Assembly: GCA_022709905.1 (NCBI GenBank)
Contig: JAKLHY010000058.1
Location: 1-49,575 of the forward strand
Reading direction: 5' to 3'
Length of the DNA: 49,575 bases
DNA from: Verrucomicrobiota bacterium
GTDB taxonomy: Bacteria; Verrucomicrobiota; Verrucomicrobiia; Limisphaerales; UBA1319
Part shown: one piece after another, positions 35,782 to 43,575 of the stretch
How the letters are laid out: each line of letters starts with the position of its first letter
How positions within the stretch are numbered: position 1 is the stretch's first letter
The notes under the pieces: model-generated
What the model was told of the DNA's origin: nothing
What the model saw: the letters and a program-made list of their open reading frames with translations, nothing else
The model's database searches: none
Position numbers and translations under genes: made by a program

Positions 35782-38700
35782 TCATGGTTGATGTCTGTTC
35801 GCTTTGGCTTTCGCCTCGGCAGCCGCGATTTCCCCCCAGGACGGCGCACGCCAGATATGCAGGTGACGCTGGCTATTCAGGCCCACGAGTTTATTGCCGT
35901 CGGCAGAGAATAGGATCCAATTGATGGCCCAACCTTCGAAGTCGAGGCCGATCAGTTCCTGGTGGGTTTGGATGTCCCAGAGTTTTATGGCTTCCCTGCC
36001 GCCAGCCGTGACCAACCGCCGGCCATCCGCCGAAATGTCGAGCGCATGAATCGTTGACAGAAGATGGCCTTTGAGGGCGGCGATTTCGCGACACGAGCAT
36101 GAATCCCACAGTTTGGCGATTCCGTCGTCGCCGGCTGTGGCGAAGAGGGCGCCGTCAGGCGTGAAGGCGACATCACGCACCCCGCGGCGGTGGGGCCAGA
36201 AGTTGGTCTGAGCGAATGGCGCGGTGATCTTCTGCAGAGTGAAACTGCCATCGGCATGCAGCATGGCAAAGTCGCGCCGCGAAGAAAAGTTGCAGCCCCA
36301 GTAGGGTTTGGCCGGACCTGGAAACTCGCCGGCCAACTGTCGCTGGCCGAATTGCCACAACGTGAACTCGATATTGGTGCCGACAGCATGCTGCAGCAGA
36401 ACCAGGTCGGTACCGCAAACGCACAGCAGGGGCTGGGTATGGGTGACTCCCGGCCTGCTGGTGTCGAAGTCACTCCAGCAGTTGAGCCCGAAATCCCATA
36501 CGTGAACCTTGCCGCCAGGGCCACCCACCAGAAGCTGTCTGCCGTCCGGCGAAAATTGGCACAAGCCCTGGGAACCCCCCGGAGCACTAAGGGATCCCAG
36601 TTTCTTGCCGGTCTCCATGTCCCAGACGAGGCAGTTAGTGCCGGGCCAGAAGGTGACGATCCGTTTGCTATCGGGGGAGAGACGCAGAAGAGACCCGCAG
36701 AATTCGCGCACGACACGCGGGGCGGGCGCCGGCGCCGCGGGTGGAATCTGCCAAAGGCGCACCGAGCCTTCTCTGTCGCCCGTAATCAACCGCTTACTGT
36801 CACTGGAGAAGGTCAGGCAATACACTTCATCTTCGTGCCCGCGTAAGGTGCGAACGCAGTCCCAGGTCTTGGTGTCCCATAGGCGCGCGGTCTGATCGGC
36901 GCAGGCGGAGGCCAGCCAACGCCCATCAGGCGAAAGGGCCAGGTCGGGGATATGGGCCTGATGCCCGGTCAGGTTTCGAATAAACTCACCCGTGTCGGGG
37001 TTCCAAAGGCCGATCTTTGAGTCGGCGTATCCCGCGCCAATGGCGAGCAGATTAGAATCCGGCACGTAGGCCAGGGCAGTGATCTCATCAGAATCTCCAC
37101 CAGAATGGGCGGTGATGATGCGACTGATCGCCCCGGTGGCGGTCTCGAAGGTGATCACCTTGCCATCCCTCGTCCCCGCGGCCAAGCTGCGGTCGCCTTC
37201 CAAGAACTCGATCCGTCCTCCATTGAAGAGAGCATGGCCGTCGATCCACTTCGTCCAGCGCAGGCTCCAATCCTCGGTTCGCCAGATCGCCAGTGTGGAG
37301 CCCGGCGTGGGGTTCTTTTCGAGGCAAGCTAACCATCTTCCATCTCGAGAGGCCCGCATCCATTGCACCTCGTTCGTCGTCTGCAACCGGGCGACCTCAT
37401 GCAGGGTGGTGGCGTCGAGTACAGAAATTCCAGGGCGCCCGCCGTCGTCGGGCCGGTTGCTGAGCAACCTGCCGGAGCCTGGGACAAAGACGGCGCCTGA
37501 GAGCCAGTGGGTGGCAAACCGACGCTGGTTGGACAAGCGATTCGATCCCAAATCGTAGAGGAACCCGCCCTTTTCCTCGGCGGCCATGCCCAGCAAACCC
37601 ACCACGATGGCGTTGTCCTTTTCGGCGCAGGCGATGCGCCAGACGCCACCCCCGAACCGCGCCACTTCGCCCAGATCATCGCCCTGCGAGAGTCTCCAAA
37701 GGTAGCGCCATTCCCATCCACGCAGATCCTCCTGCCCCGGCCTTGGCCTTGTCTGCGCCAGCAAACGCCGAACCCGCCCCAGGTTGCTCTCTTTCCAGGC
37801 TTGGTGCGCCAGGTTGATGTTCGCGGCGTAGGCCTGTTGTTCAGCAAGCCGCTCAGCATCCTGCGCTGCGATCCGCTGCTCGGCCTCGCGGCCTTTGGCT
37901 TGGACTGCTTCCCGGCGTTCTTCCTGGGCCTGTCGCTTGGCCTGCCTCGCTAGCAACGCCTGCCAGGTGCTCACCGCAATACCAAGTACCAGCGCCATTG
38001 CAACGAAACCAGCAGCCGTCACCATCACCTTGTTACGGCGAATGAATTTCTGAGCCCGATATACCGTGCTCGGCGGACGGGCCACCACCGGTTCGTGCGT
38101 CAAGTGACGCTCGATATCCTGCGCCAGTCCGTTGGCCGTCTCGTACCGCCGCGTCCTGTCCTTCTCCAAACACTTCATCACGATCCAGTCCAGGTCCTGA
38201 TCGATTGCGGATTGCGGATTGTGGATTGCGGATTTGGCCGGGAGGATTGCGGAGGCTGCCAGGCGTTCTCGCGTGATCCGGGTGCTCGGCCGCACCGGTT
38301 CCTGCTCCCGAATAATCCGCCGCATCTCGTCCAAACCCGCTGCCACAAGTGTCTTCGCATCAAAGGGCGTCTTGCCGGTCAGCAGTTCGTAAAGCAAAAC
38401 CCCAAGCGCGTAAATGTCACTCCGCGTGTCGATGTCCAACCCGCTCATCTCGGCTTGCTCGGGGCTCATGTAGGCGGGCGTGCCGATGAACTGATGGAGT
38501 TGGGTGTAGACGGTCGCATCGGTCAGCCGGCCCTCGGTGGCCTTGGCAATCCCAAAATCAATCACCTTGGGCACCGGCACCCCATCGTGGAGCGTGACCA
38601 AAATGTTCGATGGCTTGATGTCCCGGTGGATGATCCCCTTTTGGTGGGCATGTTGAATGGCATGACAAACCTGGATGAAGAGCTGGAGCCGATCGGCCAT

Positions 38701-39321
38701 CGGGAGGTTGTTTTGGTCACAGTAATCGGTGATCTTGATCCCCCGGACCAGCTCCATGACGAAGTAGGGCCGGCCGAGGCGGATTTCGGAGTTGGGATTT
38801 CGGATTTCGGATTTGAGGTCGGCAATTTGAGCCTCGAGGTCGCCGATGGCCCCCGCGTCGAATACCTTGGCGATGTTCGGATGATCCATCAGGGCGAGGG
38901 CCTGGCGCTCGGCCTCGAACCGGGCGATGACCTGCCGGGTGTCCATGCCTAGTTTGATGACCTTGAGAGCCACGCGGCGGCGGATTGGTTCGGTCTGTTC
39001 GGCCACATAGACCACGCCCCAGCCGCCTTCGCCGACCTTTTCGAGCAGTTTGTAACGGCCAATCATCTGGCCGATGGCCTCGTGGGGGAAGATAGTGGGC
39101 GATGGGGCCTTGACGGTCGAGGGGGCCGGATCCTCGCGCGTTGGCAGGACACCGTCGGGCTGGTCGTGGGCCGCGAGCAGGGCGTCAAGGCGCTGGCGGA
39201 GCACGGCATCGCCGGCGCACTCGCGGTCCAGGAACGCGGCCCGGTCGGCGGGAGGCTTGGTCAGGGCGAGCGCAAACAGGGCTTCTTCGCGTGTGGGTGC
39301 TGGATGATCCTTGAGTTTCAT
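35782..39321 (-). CDS. Ser/Thr kinase with WD40 propeller (module D)
   Basis: 1179 aa, ATG at 39321. Kinase domain about 90-415: GEGGWGVVY, VALK (K120), HRDIKPSN, DFG, MSPEQ. A TM helix (VMVTAAGFVAMALVLGIAV) is at about 432-452, followed by a coiled coil rich in Arg/Glu/Gln. Then EDLRGWEWRYLW and WD40 repeats to ~1160; the C-tail is APSWGEIAAAEAK. It carries two in-frame repeat insertions: about 159-181 between kinase strands 4 and 5, and the C-lobe minisatellite one unit shorter than in its paralogues. It lies 187 bp downstream of its sigma gene. Confidence 0.93.
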   Translation of the reverse strand: MKLKDHPAPTREEALFALALTKPPADRAAFLDRECAGDAVLRQRLDALLAAHDQPDGVLPTREDPAPSTVKAPSPTIFPHEAIGQMIGRYKLLEKVGEGGWGVVYVAEQTEPIRRRVALKVIKLGMDTRQVIARFEAERQALALMDHPNIAKVFDAGAIGDLEAQIADLKSEIRNPNSEIRLGRPYFVMELVRGIKITDYCDQNNLPMADRLQLFIQVCHAIQHAHQKGIIHRDIKPSNILVTLHDGVPVPKVIDFGIAKATEGRLTDATVYTQLHQFIGTPAYMSPEQAEMSGLDIDTRSDIYALGVLLYELLTGKTPFDAKTLVAAGLDEMRRIIREQEPVRPSTRITRERLAASAILPAKSAIHNPQSAIDQDLDWIVMKCLEKDRTRRYETANGLAQDIERHLTHEPVVARPPSTVYRAQKFIRRNKVMVTAAGFVAMALVLGIAVSTWQALLARQAKRQAQEERREAVQAKGREAEQRIAAQDAERLAEQQAYAANINLAHQAWKESNLGRVRRLLAQTRPRPGQEDLRGWEWRYLWRLSQGDDLGEVARFGGGVWRIACAEKDNAIVVGLLGMAAEEKGGFLYDLGSNRLSNQRRFATHWLSGAVFVPGSGRLLSNRPDDGGRPGISVLDATTLHEVARLQTTNEVQWMRASRDGRWLACLEKNPTPGSTLAIWRTEDWSLRWTKWIDGHALFNGGRIEFLEGDRSLAAGTRDGKVITFETATGAISRIITAHSGGDSDEITALAYVPDSNLLAIGAGYADSKIGLWNPDTGEFIRNLTGHQAHIPDLALSPDGRWLASACADQTARLWDTKTWDCVRTLRGHEDEVYCLTFSSDSKRLITGDREGSVRLWQIPPAAPAPAPRVVREFCGSLLRLSPDSKRIVTFWPGTNCLVWDMETGKKLGSLSAPGGSQGLCQFSPDGRQLLVGGPGGKVHVWDFGLNCWSDFDTSRPGVTHTQPLLCVCGTDLVLLQHAVGTNIEFTLWQFGQRQLAGEFPGPAKPYWGCNFSSRRDFAMLHADGSFTLQKITAPFAQTNFWPHRRGVRDVAFTPDGALFATAGDDGIAKLWDSCSCREIAALKGHLLSTIHALDISADGRRLVTAGGREAIKLWDIQTHQELIGLDFEGWAINWILFSADGNKLVGLNSQRHLHIWRAPSWGEIAAAEAKAKANRHQP
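38203..38252. repeat. 21-bp in-frame minisatellite in module D kinase, one unit shorter
   Basis: 50 bp against 71 bp in the other two kinases. The encoded peptide is AILPAKSAIHNPQSAID, exactly seven residues shorter. Confidence 0.75.
38780..38832. repeat. GGATTTCGGATTTC-type repeat in kinase loop (module D)
   Basis: Encodes roughly GDLEAQIADLKSEIRNPNSE, between FDAGA and GRPYFVMELV. It is at the same loop as the unrelated repeat at 32310-32353 of the module C kinase. Confidence 0.7.
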
Positions 39322-39508
39322 GGGCGACTAACGGTTTGGGGTTGTCACTCGTTCATGCGCAGGGAAGAGGTGAAAAGTATGGCACTTTCCAAAAACTCTT
39401 GCGGCCATTTTGGCGGAGCGACAGATCAATCGCTGCCCCGGGTATCACGTCCTGCAAAGGCGCTTCACGATATGAGGTTACGGAAACAGTCGGAAAAGTC
39501 CTCGAACA

Positions 39509-40093
39509 CTAGGACGTGACTTTTTTTGGGCCGACGTTGGTTTGACGGGAGATTTCGACTCGCAGCCAGGCGCGCGCATAAGCCCACCATTCCTTGGCGG
39601 TGGGCACCGCGACACCGAGCGCGCTGGCTGCCTCTTCGAAGGTCAGGCCGACAAAATAGCGTAGCTTGACCAGTTCGGCCTTCCGTGGATCGACCTTGGC
39701 AAGCTCTTCCAGAGCCTCATGAACCAGAAGCAGGTTCTCATCCGTGTCGGGTGCGGGAATCTCGATCGCCTCGAACTCCACCGCCATTGCCCCACCTCCC
39801 CGTTTGTCGGCCAATCGTTTTCGGGCGCGATCGATTAGGATCCTGCGCATCGCCTCAGCGGCCGCGGCGAAGAAATGGCCCCGATTCTGCCACGCTGGCT
39901 GGGCATCGGCGCCCAGTCGCAGCCAGGCCTCGTGCACTAACGCCGTCGGCTGAAGCGTATGGCCGGGGAGTTCGTGGGCCATCCTGTGCGCGGCCAGCTT
40001 GCGGAGTTCCTCGTAAACCAAAGGCAGGAGTTCCTCGGGGGCTTGAGCTTCGCCCTGGTGCACACGGTCCAGGATGCGCGTGATGTCGCTCAC
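39509..40093 (-). CDS. ECF sigma factor of the kinase-linked type (module D)
   Basis: 194 aa, GTG at 40093. It resembles sigmas B and C: EELLPLVYEELRKLAAHRMA, QPTALVHEAWLRL (Thr50, codon 39944-39946, replacing the acidic patch), region 4 VGLTFEEAASALGVAVPTAKE, WWAYARAWL. Its start overlaps the stop of the antitoxin/PIN chimera by 4 nt (CTGTGA), so translation is probably coupled and there is no private promoter like those of sigmas B and C. It has a slightly longer basic C-tail (RQTNVGPKKVTS). Confidence 0.93.
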   Translation of the reverse strand: MSDITRILDRVHQGEAQAPEELLPLVYEELRKLAAHRMAHELPGHTLQPTALVHEAWLRLGADAQPAWQNRGHFFAAAAEAMRRILIDRARKRLADKRGGGAMAVEFEAIEIPAPDTDENLLLVHEALEELAKVDPRKAELVKLRYFVGLTFEEAASALGVAVPTAKEWWAYARAWLRVEISRQTNVGPKKVTS

Positions 40094-40476
40094 AGGCTCC
40101 AGTCTTCGACATGCAGGCCGGGGATCCCGCCAAAGTGACGGGCATTCAACGTCGCGAGAATTAACCGATGAGATAGTGCCGTGGCGGCGATCAGTAAATC
40201 GAAATTAATCGAGCGGGTTGGGCGATTGCTGACGACCGGGCGCGCGGGCAATTCAATTTCCTCCTCGATAGGCCCATACTTGGTCTGTCCTTCAGCCACC
40301 GTATCCCAAACACTGGCCGGAGAACCGTCCGGATCTTCGGGACCTCCAATAGCGGGAACCACCCGCACCAAGGGCTTGCCACGTCGCGTCACAAGGCAAG
40401 GTTCACCCGACCGCGCGACAGTCTCGCACAACTCAGAGATTCGATTCTTGGCATCGAACAACTTAACTGTCTTCAC
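40090..40476 (-). CDS. Phd/YefM-type antitoxin fused to the tail of a PIN toxin
   Basis: 128 aa, GTG at 40476. Residues 1-~85 are a Phd-family antitoxin (KTVKLFDAKNRISELCETVA..GEPCLVTRRGKPLVRVVP, read in parts: AKNRISELCE, VTRRGKP), including the DNA-binding N-terminus. Residues ~92-128 (FDLLIAATALSHRLILAT, then NARHFGGIPGLHVEDW) are the C-terminal strand and helices of a VapC/PIN RNase. The toxin's N-terminal two thirds, with most catalytic acids, are missing, so a deletion joined antitoxin and toxin genes in frame. The frame is intact and followed by the sigma gene with a 4-nt overlap. It may now act as a repressor of its own promoter and so of module D (inference). Confidence 0.75.
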   Translation of the reverse strand: MKTVKLFDAKNRISELCETVARSGEPCLVTRRGKPLVRVVPAIGGPEDPDGSPASVWDTVAEGQTKYGPIEEEIELPARPVVSNRPTRSINFDLLIAATALSHRLILATLNARHFGGIPGLHVEDWSL

Positions 40477-40484
40477 AAAGACAA

Positions 40485-40498
40485 TCTAGCTATCTAGA
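40485..40498. promoter_or_regulatory. Candidate operator of the antitoxin chimera
   Basis: TCTAG-CTAT-CTAGA, an inverted repeat with 5-bp arms and a 4-bp centre, 8 nt upstream of the GTG at 40476. It lies in the 111-bp gap between divergent genes. Phd-type antitoxins bind short palindromes overlapping their own promoters; binding here is inferred. Confidence 0.45.
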
Positions 40499-40587
40499 CA
40501 GTATGCGTCAATCTGGCCTTTGGTACTCGTCACTGCTGGAATCCCAATTGCATTCCGATTCGAAGTGATGCAATTATCGATTTCGCC

Positions 40588-41964
40588 ATGCAAAGCCGTT
40601 TTACCCGACGCCAGCTTTTGAGACTTCTGACTGCGGCCGGACTCGGCACGCCGTTCGCCACCCGCCTGGTTTCAGACGAGGCCGACGCGAACGCGCCCCG
40701 CGCCACCAAGCCTGAAAACATCGTCGTGCCGAATACCGCGCGCGACCGCTATCCGGCCCGGTTCATCGATGGTCGAGTGATCCAGCCGGAACGTCCGCTC
40801 TCCGTGATGCACGAGACCGATGTCCTGGTTGTCGGAGGGGGGCCGGCTGGATTTGCGGCGGCAGTCGCGGCCTCCCGGGCTGGTGCGAAGACCGCCCTGG
40901 TCGAGCGTTACGGCTACCTTGGCGGCCTCTGGACCGGCGGCCTTGTCCTTCTTGTTTATCCGACGCACGCCACCGAAAAGGGTGTTCTCACCAAGGTTTT
41001 GCGGGGTGTCGGCGACGAACTTCTCGGGCGCATTGCCCGTTATCCGGATGGCGCCACCCGTTATGCCGATAACCAGCCGGATCCAACGACCGATCCGGAG
41101 ATCACCAAGCTGGTCATGGACGAGATGATCCAGGAGGCTGGCGTGAAGATGTTTTTTCACTGTTGGGTGGCGGATGTTATCCTCGAGGGAAACGCCGTTC
41201 GCGGAGTGGTGATCGAGAGCAAAGCGGGTCGTCAGGCCATGCTGGCAAAAGTGGTTGTGGACGCCTCGGGTGATGGCGACGTTTTCGCGGCCGCGGGTGC
41301 GGAGCACGAGCAGCGCCTGCACGCCGTGGGGCTTGTGCACCGCCTGGGCAACGCCGATCGCGCCGACCTGGTCAAATTGCGGGCGGCCGGTTTTAAGAAC
41401 CTCGGGGAGACCGAACCGCTGCCCAGCGTGAAATGGGTAAACCTGCGCGGGCCAAGCACCGATGGTCTCGACATTGCGGAGCTGAGCCGTTTGGAGGTGG
41501 AACATCGACGCAGCATCTGGAAGCGATTGGAACAACTCCGGAAGACCTCCGGAGGCGAGCCGCTTTTTCTCCTCCAGACCGCGCCTCAGATCGGGGTGCG
41601 CATCACTCGCCTCCTGGCTGGCATGCGCAAGATGACTGACCCGGAGGCGCGTTCGACAGAGCCCCATCCCGATGCCATCGCCATCGGCGGCACTTACGGG
41701 AGCGGCCGGGATAAACCAGGCTTTGCGGTGCCCTATGGCGCGATGGTGCCCAAGAGACTGGACCAACTCATTGCCGCGGGGCGTTGCCTTGATGTGGACA
41801 CCGCGATGGTTGAGGACATGCGTTTGATTGCCACCTGTCTCCTAACGGGCCATGCGGCGGGCGCCGCCGCCGCCCTCGCCGTGAAGGATCGGTGCTGTCC
41901 GCGTGATCTGGATGTGCCAAAGCTCCAAGCGCTACTGCGCAACCAGGGCGCGTACTTGCGATGA
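40588..41964 (+). CDS. Tat-exported FAD-dependent oxidoreductase
   Basis: 458 aa, ATG at 40588. A twin-arginine signal is at the N-terminus (FTRRQLLRLLTAAGLG). The dinucleotide-binding motif VLVVGGGPAGFAAA is at 79-92, followed by VERYGYLGGLWTGG and the second FAD region VVVDASGDGDVFAAAGA; this is the FAD_oxidored (PF12831) type. The C-terminus has GRCLDVDTAMVEDMRLIATCLLTG, read as AAGRCLD...TGHAAGAAAALA, the usual FAD-contact end. It is exported folded with its cofactor; the substrate is unknown. The iron-sulphur membrane protein follows 84 bp downstream on the same strand, so the pair may form a periplasmic electron-transfer unit. Confidence 0.88.
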   Translation: MQSRFTRRQLLRLLTAAGLGTPFATRLVSDEADANAPRATKPENIVVPNTARDRYPARFIDGRVIQPERPLSVMHETDVLVVGGGPAGFAAAVAASRAGAKTALVERYGYLGGLWTGGLVLLVYPTHATEKGVLTKVLRGVGDELLGRIARYPDGATRYADNQPDPTTDPEITKLVMDEMIQEAGVKMFFHCWVADVILEGNAVRGVVIESKAGRQAMLAKVVVDASGDGDVFAAAGAEHEQRLHAVGLVHRLGNADRADLVKLRAAGFKNLGETEPLPSVKWVNLRGPSTDGLDIAELSRLEVEHRRSIWKRLEQLRKTSGGEPLFLLQTAPQIGVRITRLLAGMRKMTDPEARSTEPHPDAIAIGGTYGSGRDKPGFAVPYGAMVPKRLDQLIAAGRCLDVDTAMVEDMRLIATCLLTGHAAGAAAALAVKDRCCPRDLDVPKLQALLRNQGAYLR

Positions 41965-42048
41965 ACAGGCCATCTTGACGGTGAAACTCGCCGCATTGGA
42001 GTTCACTTTGACATTTCTCGTCTTCGACTGAGCGGGTAGGCTCCCTCC

Positions 42049-43413
42049 GTGGCCACGTCACCCTCCACGGCAAATAGCCGTTTGAACCGAAGCCCGTTGC
42101 GCCAGATCGGTCGTTGGCTCATGCTGGCGGCCGCAGTGGGTTTAGTTTGGCCAGGAGGAAACGATTTATCGCTGCCCGTCATCCTTCCCGCGCTGAGTCC
42201 ATGCATCGCCCTGGGATCGGTTATCAGCGCGAAGACCGTTTCCATGGTGACCTTGCTGGCATGGCCTGTCTTGTTCCTAGCGATGTTCTCGCCGAGATGG
42301 TTCTGCCGTTATGGCTGTCCGATGGGCTTAGTTCAGGAGGTCCTGGAGCGTGTCGGGACCAAAAAAACGGCGCGCGGATCGCGTTGTCCGATGATCGGGC
42401 CATGGCTGGTATGGGGGGCCTTTGGCGGCGCGGCACTCGGTTATCCAATTTTTCTCTGGCTCGATCCGCTGGCGATGTTCAACGGTTTCCTGAATGTTTG
42501 GCGCGAACCGTTCCGAATCGCGGCGCTGCTCGCCGGTATTGGCATGCCACTCGTGTTGATGCTGGGTTTGGTGGCTCCCCGCGTCTGGTGCCAGAGCATT
42601 TGTCCCCTGGGCGCCATGCAGGACTTGCTTGTTTGGCCGCGGCGCTGGTTTCGGTTCAGGACCCACGGCGCGACGCCGGATCGCGTGATTACGGAAACCG
42701 AGTCGAGTCCGCGCCGGCGCTGGTTTTTGGCCGCTTGTGCCGGCGCCGCCAGCGCATGGACGGTCAAGGTCGTGCAGGCCAATCCCGCGCTGGTCCTGCG
42801 TCCGCCCGGCGCGCTCGACGAACTCCATTTTACGGGCATTTGTGTGCGCTGCGGCAACTGCGCTCGGGCTTGTCCCTCCAAGATTATCGAGCCCGACTTT
42901 GGCGTGAGTGGTCTTGCGGGATTCCTGACGCCACGACTGCGTTTCGATCAGGACTATTGCCGGGAGGATTGTCATCGCTGCAACCGGGTTTGTCCCAGTG
43001 GCGCGATCGCGCGACTTGGGTTATCAGATAAACGCCGTCATGTGATTGGTTGGGCGAAGATTGACGCGAGCCTTTGCCTGCTTGCTCGGGGACGCGAATG
43101 CACAGCGTGCATTCGCAAGTGTCCCTTTCAGGCCATTGTTATGCATAGCGCCGATGGGGGATTCTCCAACGAACCGCGCATCTTATTCGAGCGCTGCAAC
43201 GGTTGCGGCGCCTGCGAGGCTGTTTGCCCCACCCGGCCCGCGCGCGCCATCCAGGTCGTGGCGCGGTCCCAGGCTATCGCCGCGACCGCAAGGGCAATCC
43301 CACAAAAGCAGGGGGAAAAGGCCGTTGGAGGCCGATACACTGCAGAATTGCGGGGGGGTCCTCAATTTTGGCGAGAAAGACGTCCTGATAACCTTGAGCT
43401 TGCAGGAGGTTGA
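42049..43413 (+). CDS. NapH-NapG-like fused iron-sulphur membrane protein with an acquired 3' end
   Basis: 454 aa, GTG at 42049. The N-terminal half is NapH/NosR-like: four TM helices and two CxxxCP motifs (CRYGCP C86/C90; CQSICP C181/C185). At 222-240 PRRRWFLAACAGAASAW is a second, Tat-like signal. It is followed by four [4Fe-4S] ferredoxin sites (C265-275, C304-315, C343-358, C383-393; CxxCxxxCP types), as in Tat-exported NapG. In nitrate reductase systems NapG and NapH are separate proteins passing quinol electrons to the periplasm; here they are one chain. The last ~33 residues (from EKAVGG, 43315 on) are read antisense through a fragment of an SBBP-repeat gene, so the natural C-terminus was replaced. 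Confidence 0.85.
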   Translation: MATSPSTANSRLNRSPLRQIGRWLMLAAAVGLVWPGGNDLSLPVILPALSPCIALGSVISAKTVSMVTLLAWPVLFLAMFSPRWFCRYGCPMGLVQEVLERVGTKKTARGSRCPMIGPWLVWGAFGGAALGYPIFLWLDPLAMFNGFLNVWREPFRIAALLAGIGMPLVLMLGLVAPRVWCQSICPLGAMQDLLVWPRRWFRFRTHGATPDRVITETESSPRRRWFLAACAGAASAWTVKVVQANPALVLRPPGALDELHFTGICVRCGNCARACPSKIIEPDFGVSGLAGFLTPRLRFDQDYCREDCHRCNRVCPSGAIARLGLSDKRRHVIGWAKIDASLCLLARGRECTACIRKCPFQAIVMHSADGGFSNEPRILFERCNGCGACEAVCPTRPARAIQVVARSQAIAATARAIPQKQGEKAVGGRYTAELRGGPQFWRERRPDNLELAGG

Positions 43414-43447
43414 TTCCAAATGCGGAGATCCATTGAAACCAAACGGC
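43315..43447 (-). pseudogene. 3' fragment of an SBBP-repeat propeller gene, overlapping the iron-sulphur gene
   Basis: Nucleotide-level copy of 47701-47831, the end of the gene at 47533. On the minus strand it reads FQWISAFGINLLQAQGYQDV, then FLAK, after which a 1-nt length difference shifts the frame (copy: IEDPPAILQC; intact: LVDRLEFCCL). It forms the antisense of the last 33 codons of the iron-sulphur gene. Confidence 0.7.
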
Positions 43448-43575
43448 GTTGTTGCGAGGTCGTTGCTGGCGTCACCCCCCCCCCGTACGGATCTCCGCTA
43501 AAGAGGTAGTTGGCTCTCGCGCCGCCTTTTCCCATTCGGCTTCGGTCGGGAGACGATAGCCATTCAGGCTGAAGT
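43448..43575 (-). pseudogene. Fragment of an FGE-sulfatase-domain gene
   Basis: The minus strand (43570 down) reads LNGYRLPTEAEWEKAAR, the hallmark of FGE/SUMF1-like domains, and after a frame change ARANYLFSGDPYGGG, typical of a later part of the same domain. Domain DNA between these pieces is missing. A 10-nt poly-C run (43475-43484) lies within it. It is joined directly to the SBBP fragment. Confidence 0.6.

Noticed and set aside
16100..39000. Possibility that near-identical kinase segments reflect a CRISPR or other repeat array
   Set aside because: The similarity is coding (kinase C-lobes of paralogues) and is explained by gene duplication or conversion.
40672..41766. 364-codon minus-strand frame
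   Set aside because: It is the antisense of the FAD oxidoreductase, whose plus-strand motifs are unmistakable.
43475..43484. 10-nt poly-C as a phase-variation switch
   Set aside because: It lies in an already broken FGE fragment with no intact gene to switch.
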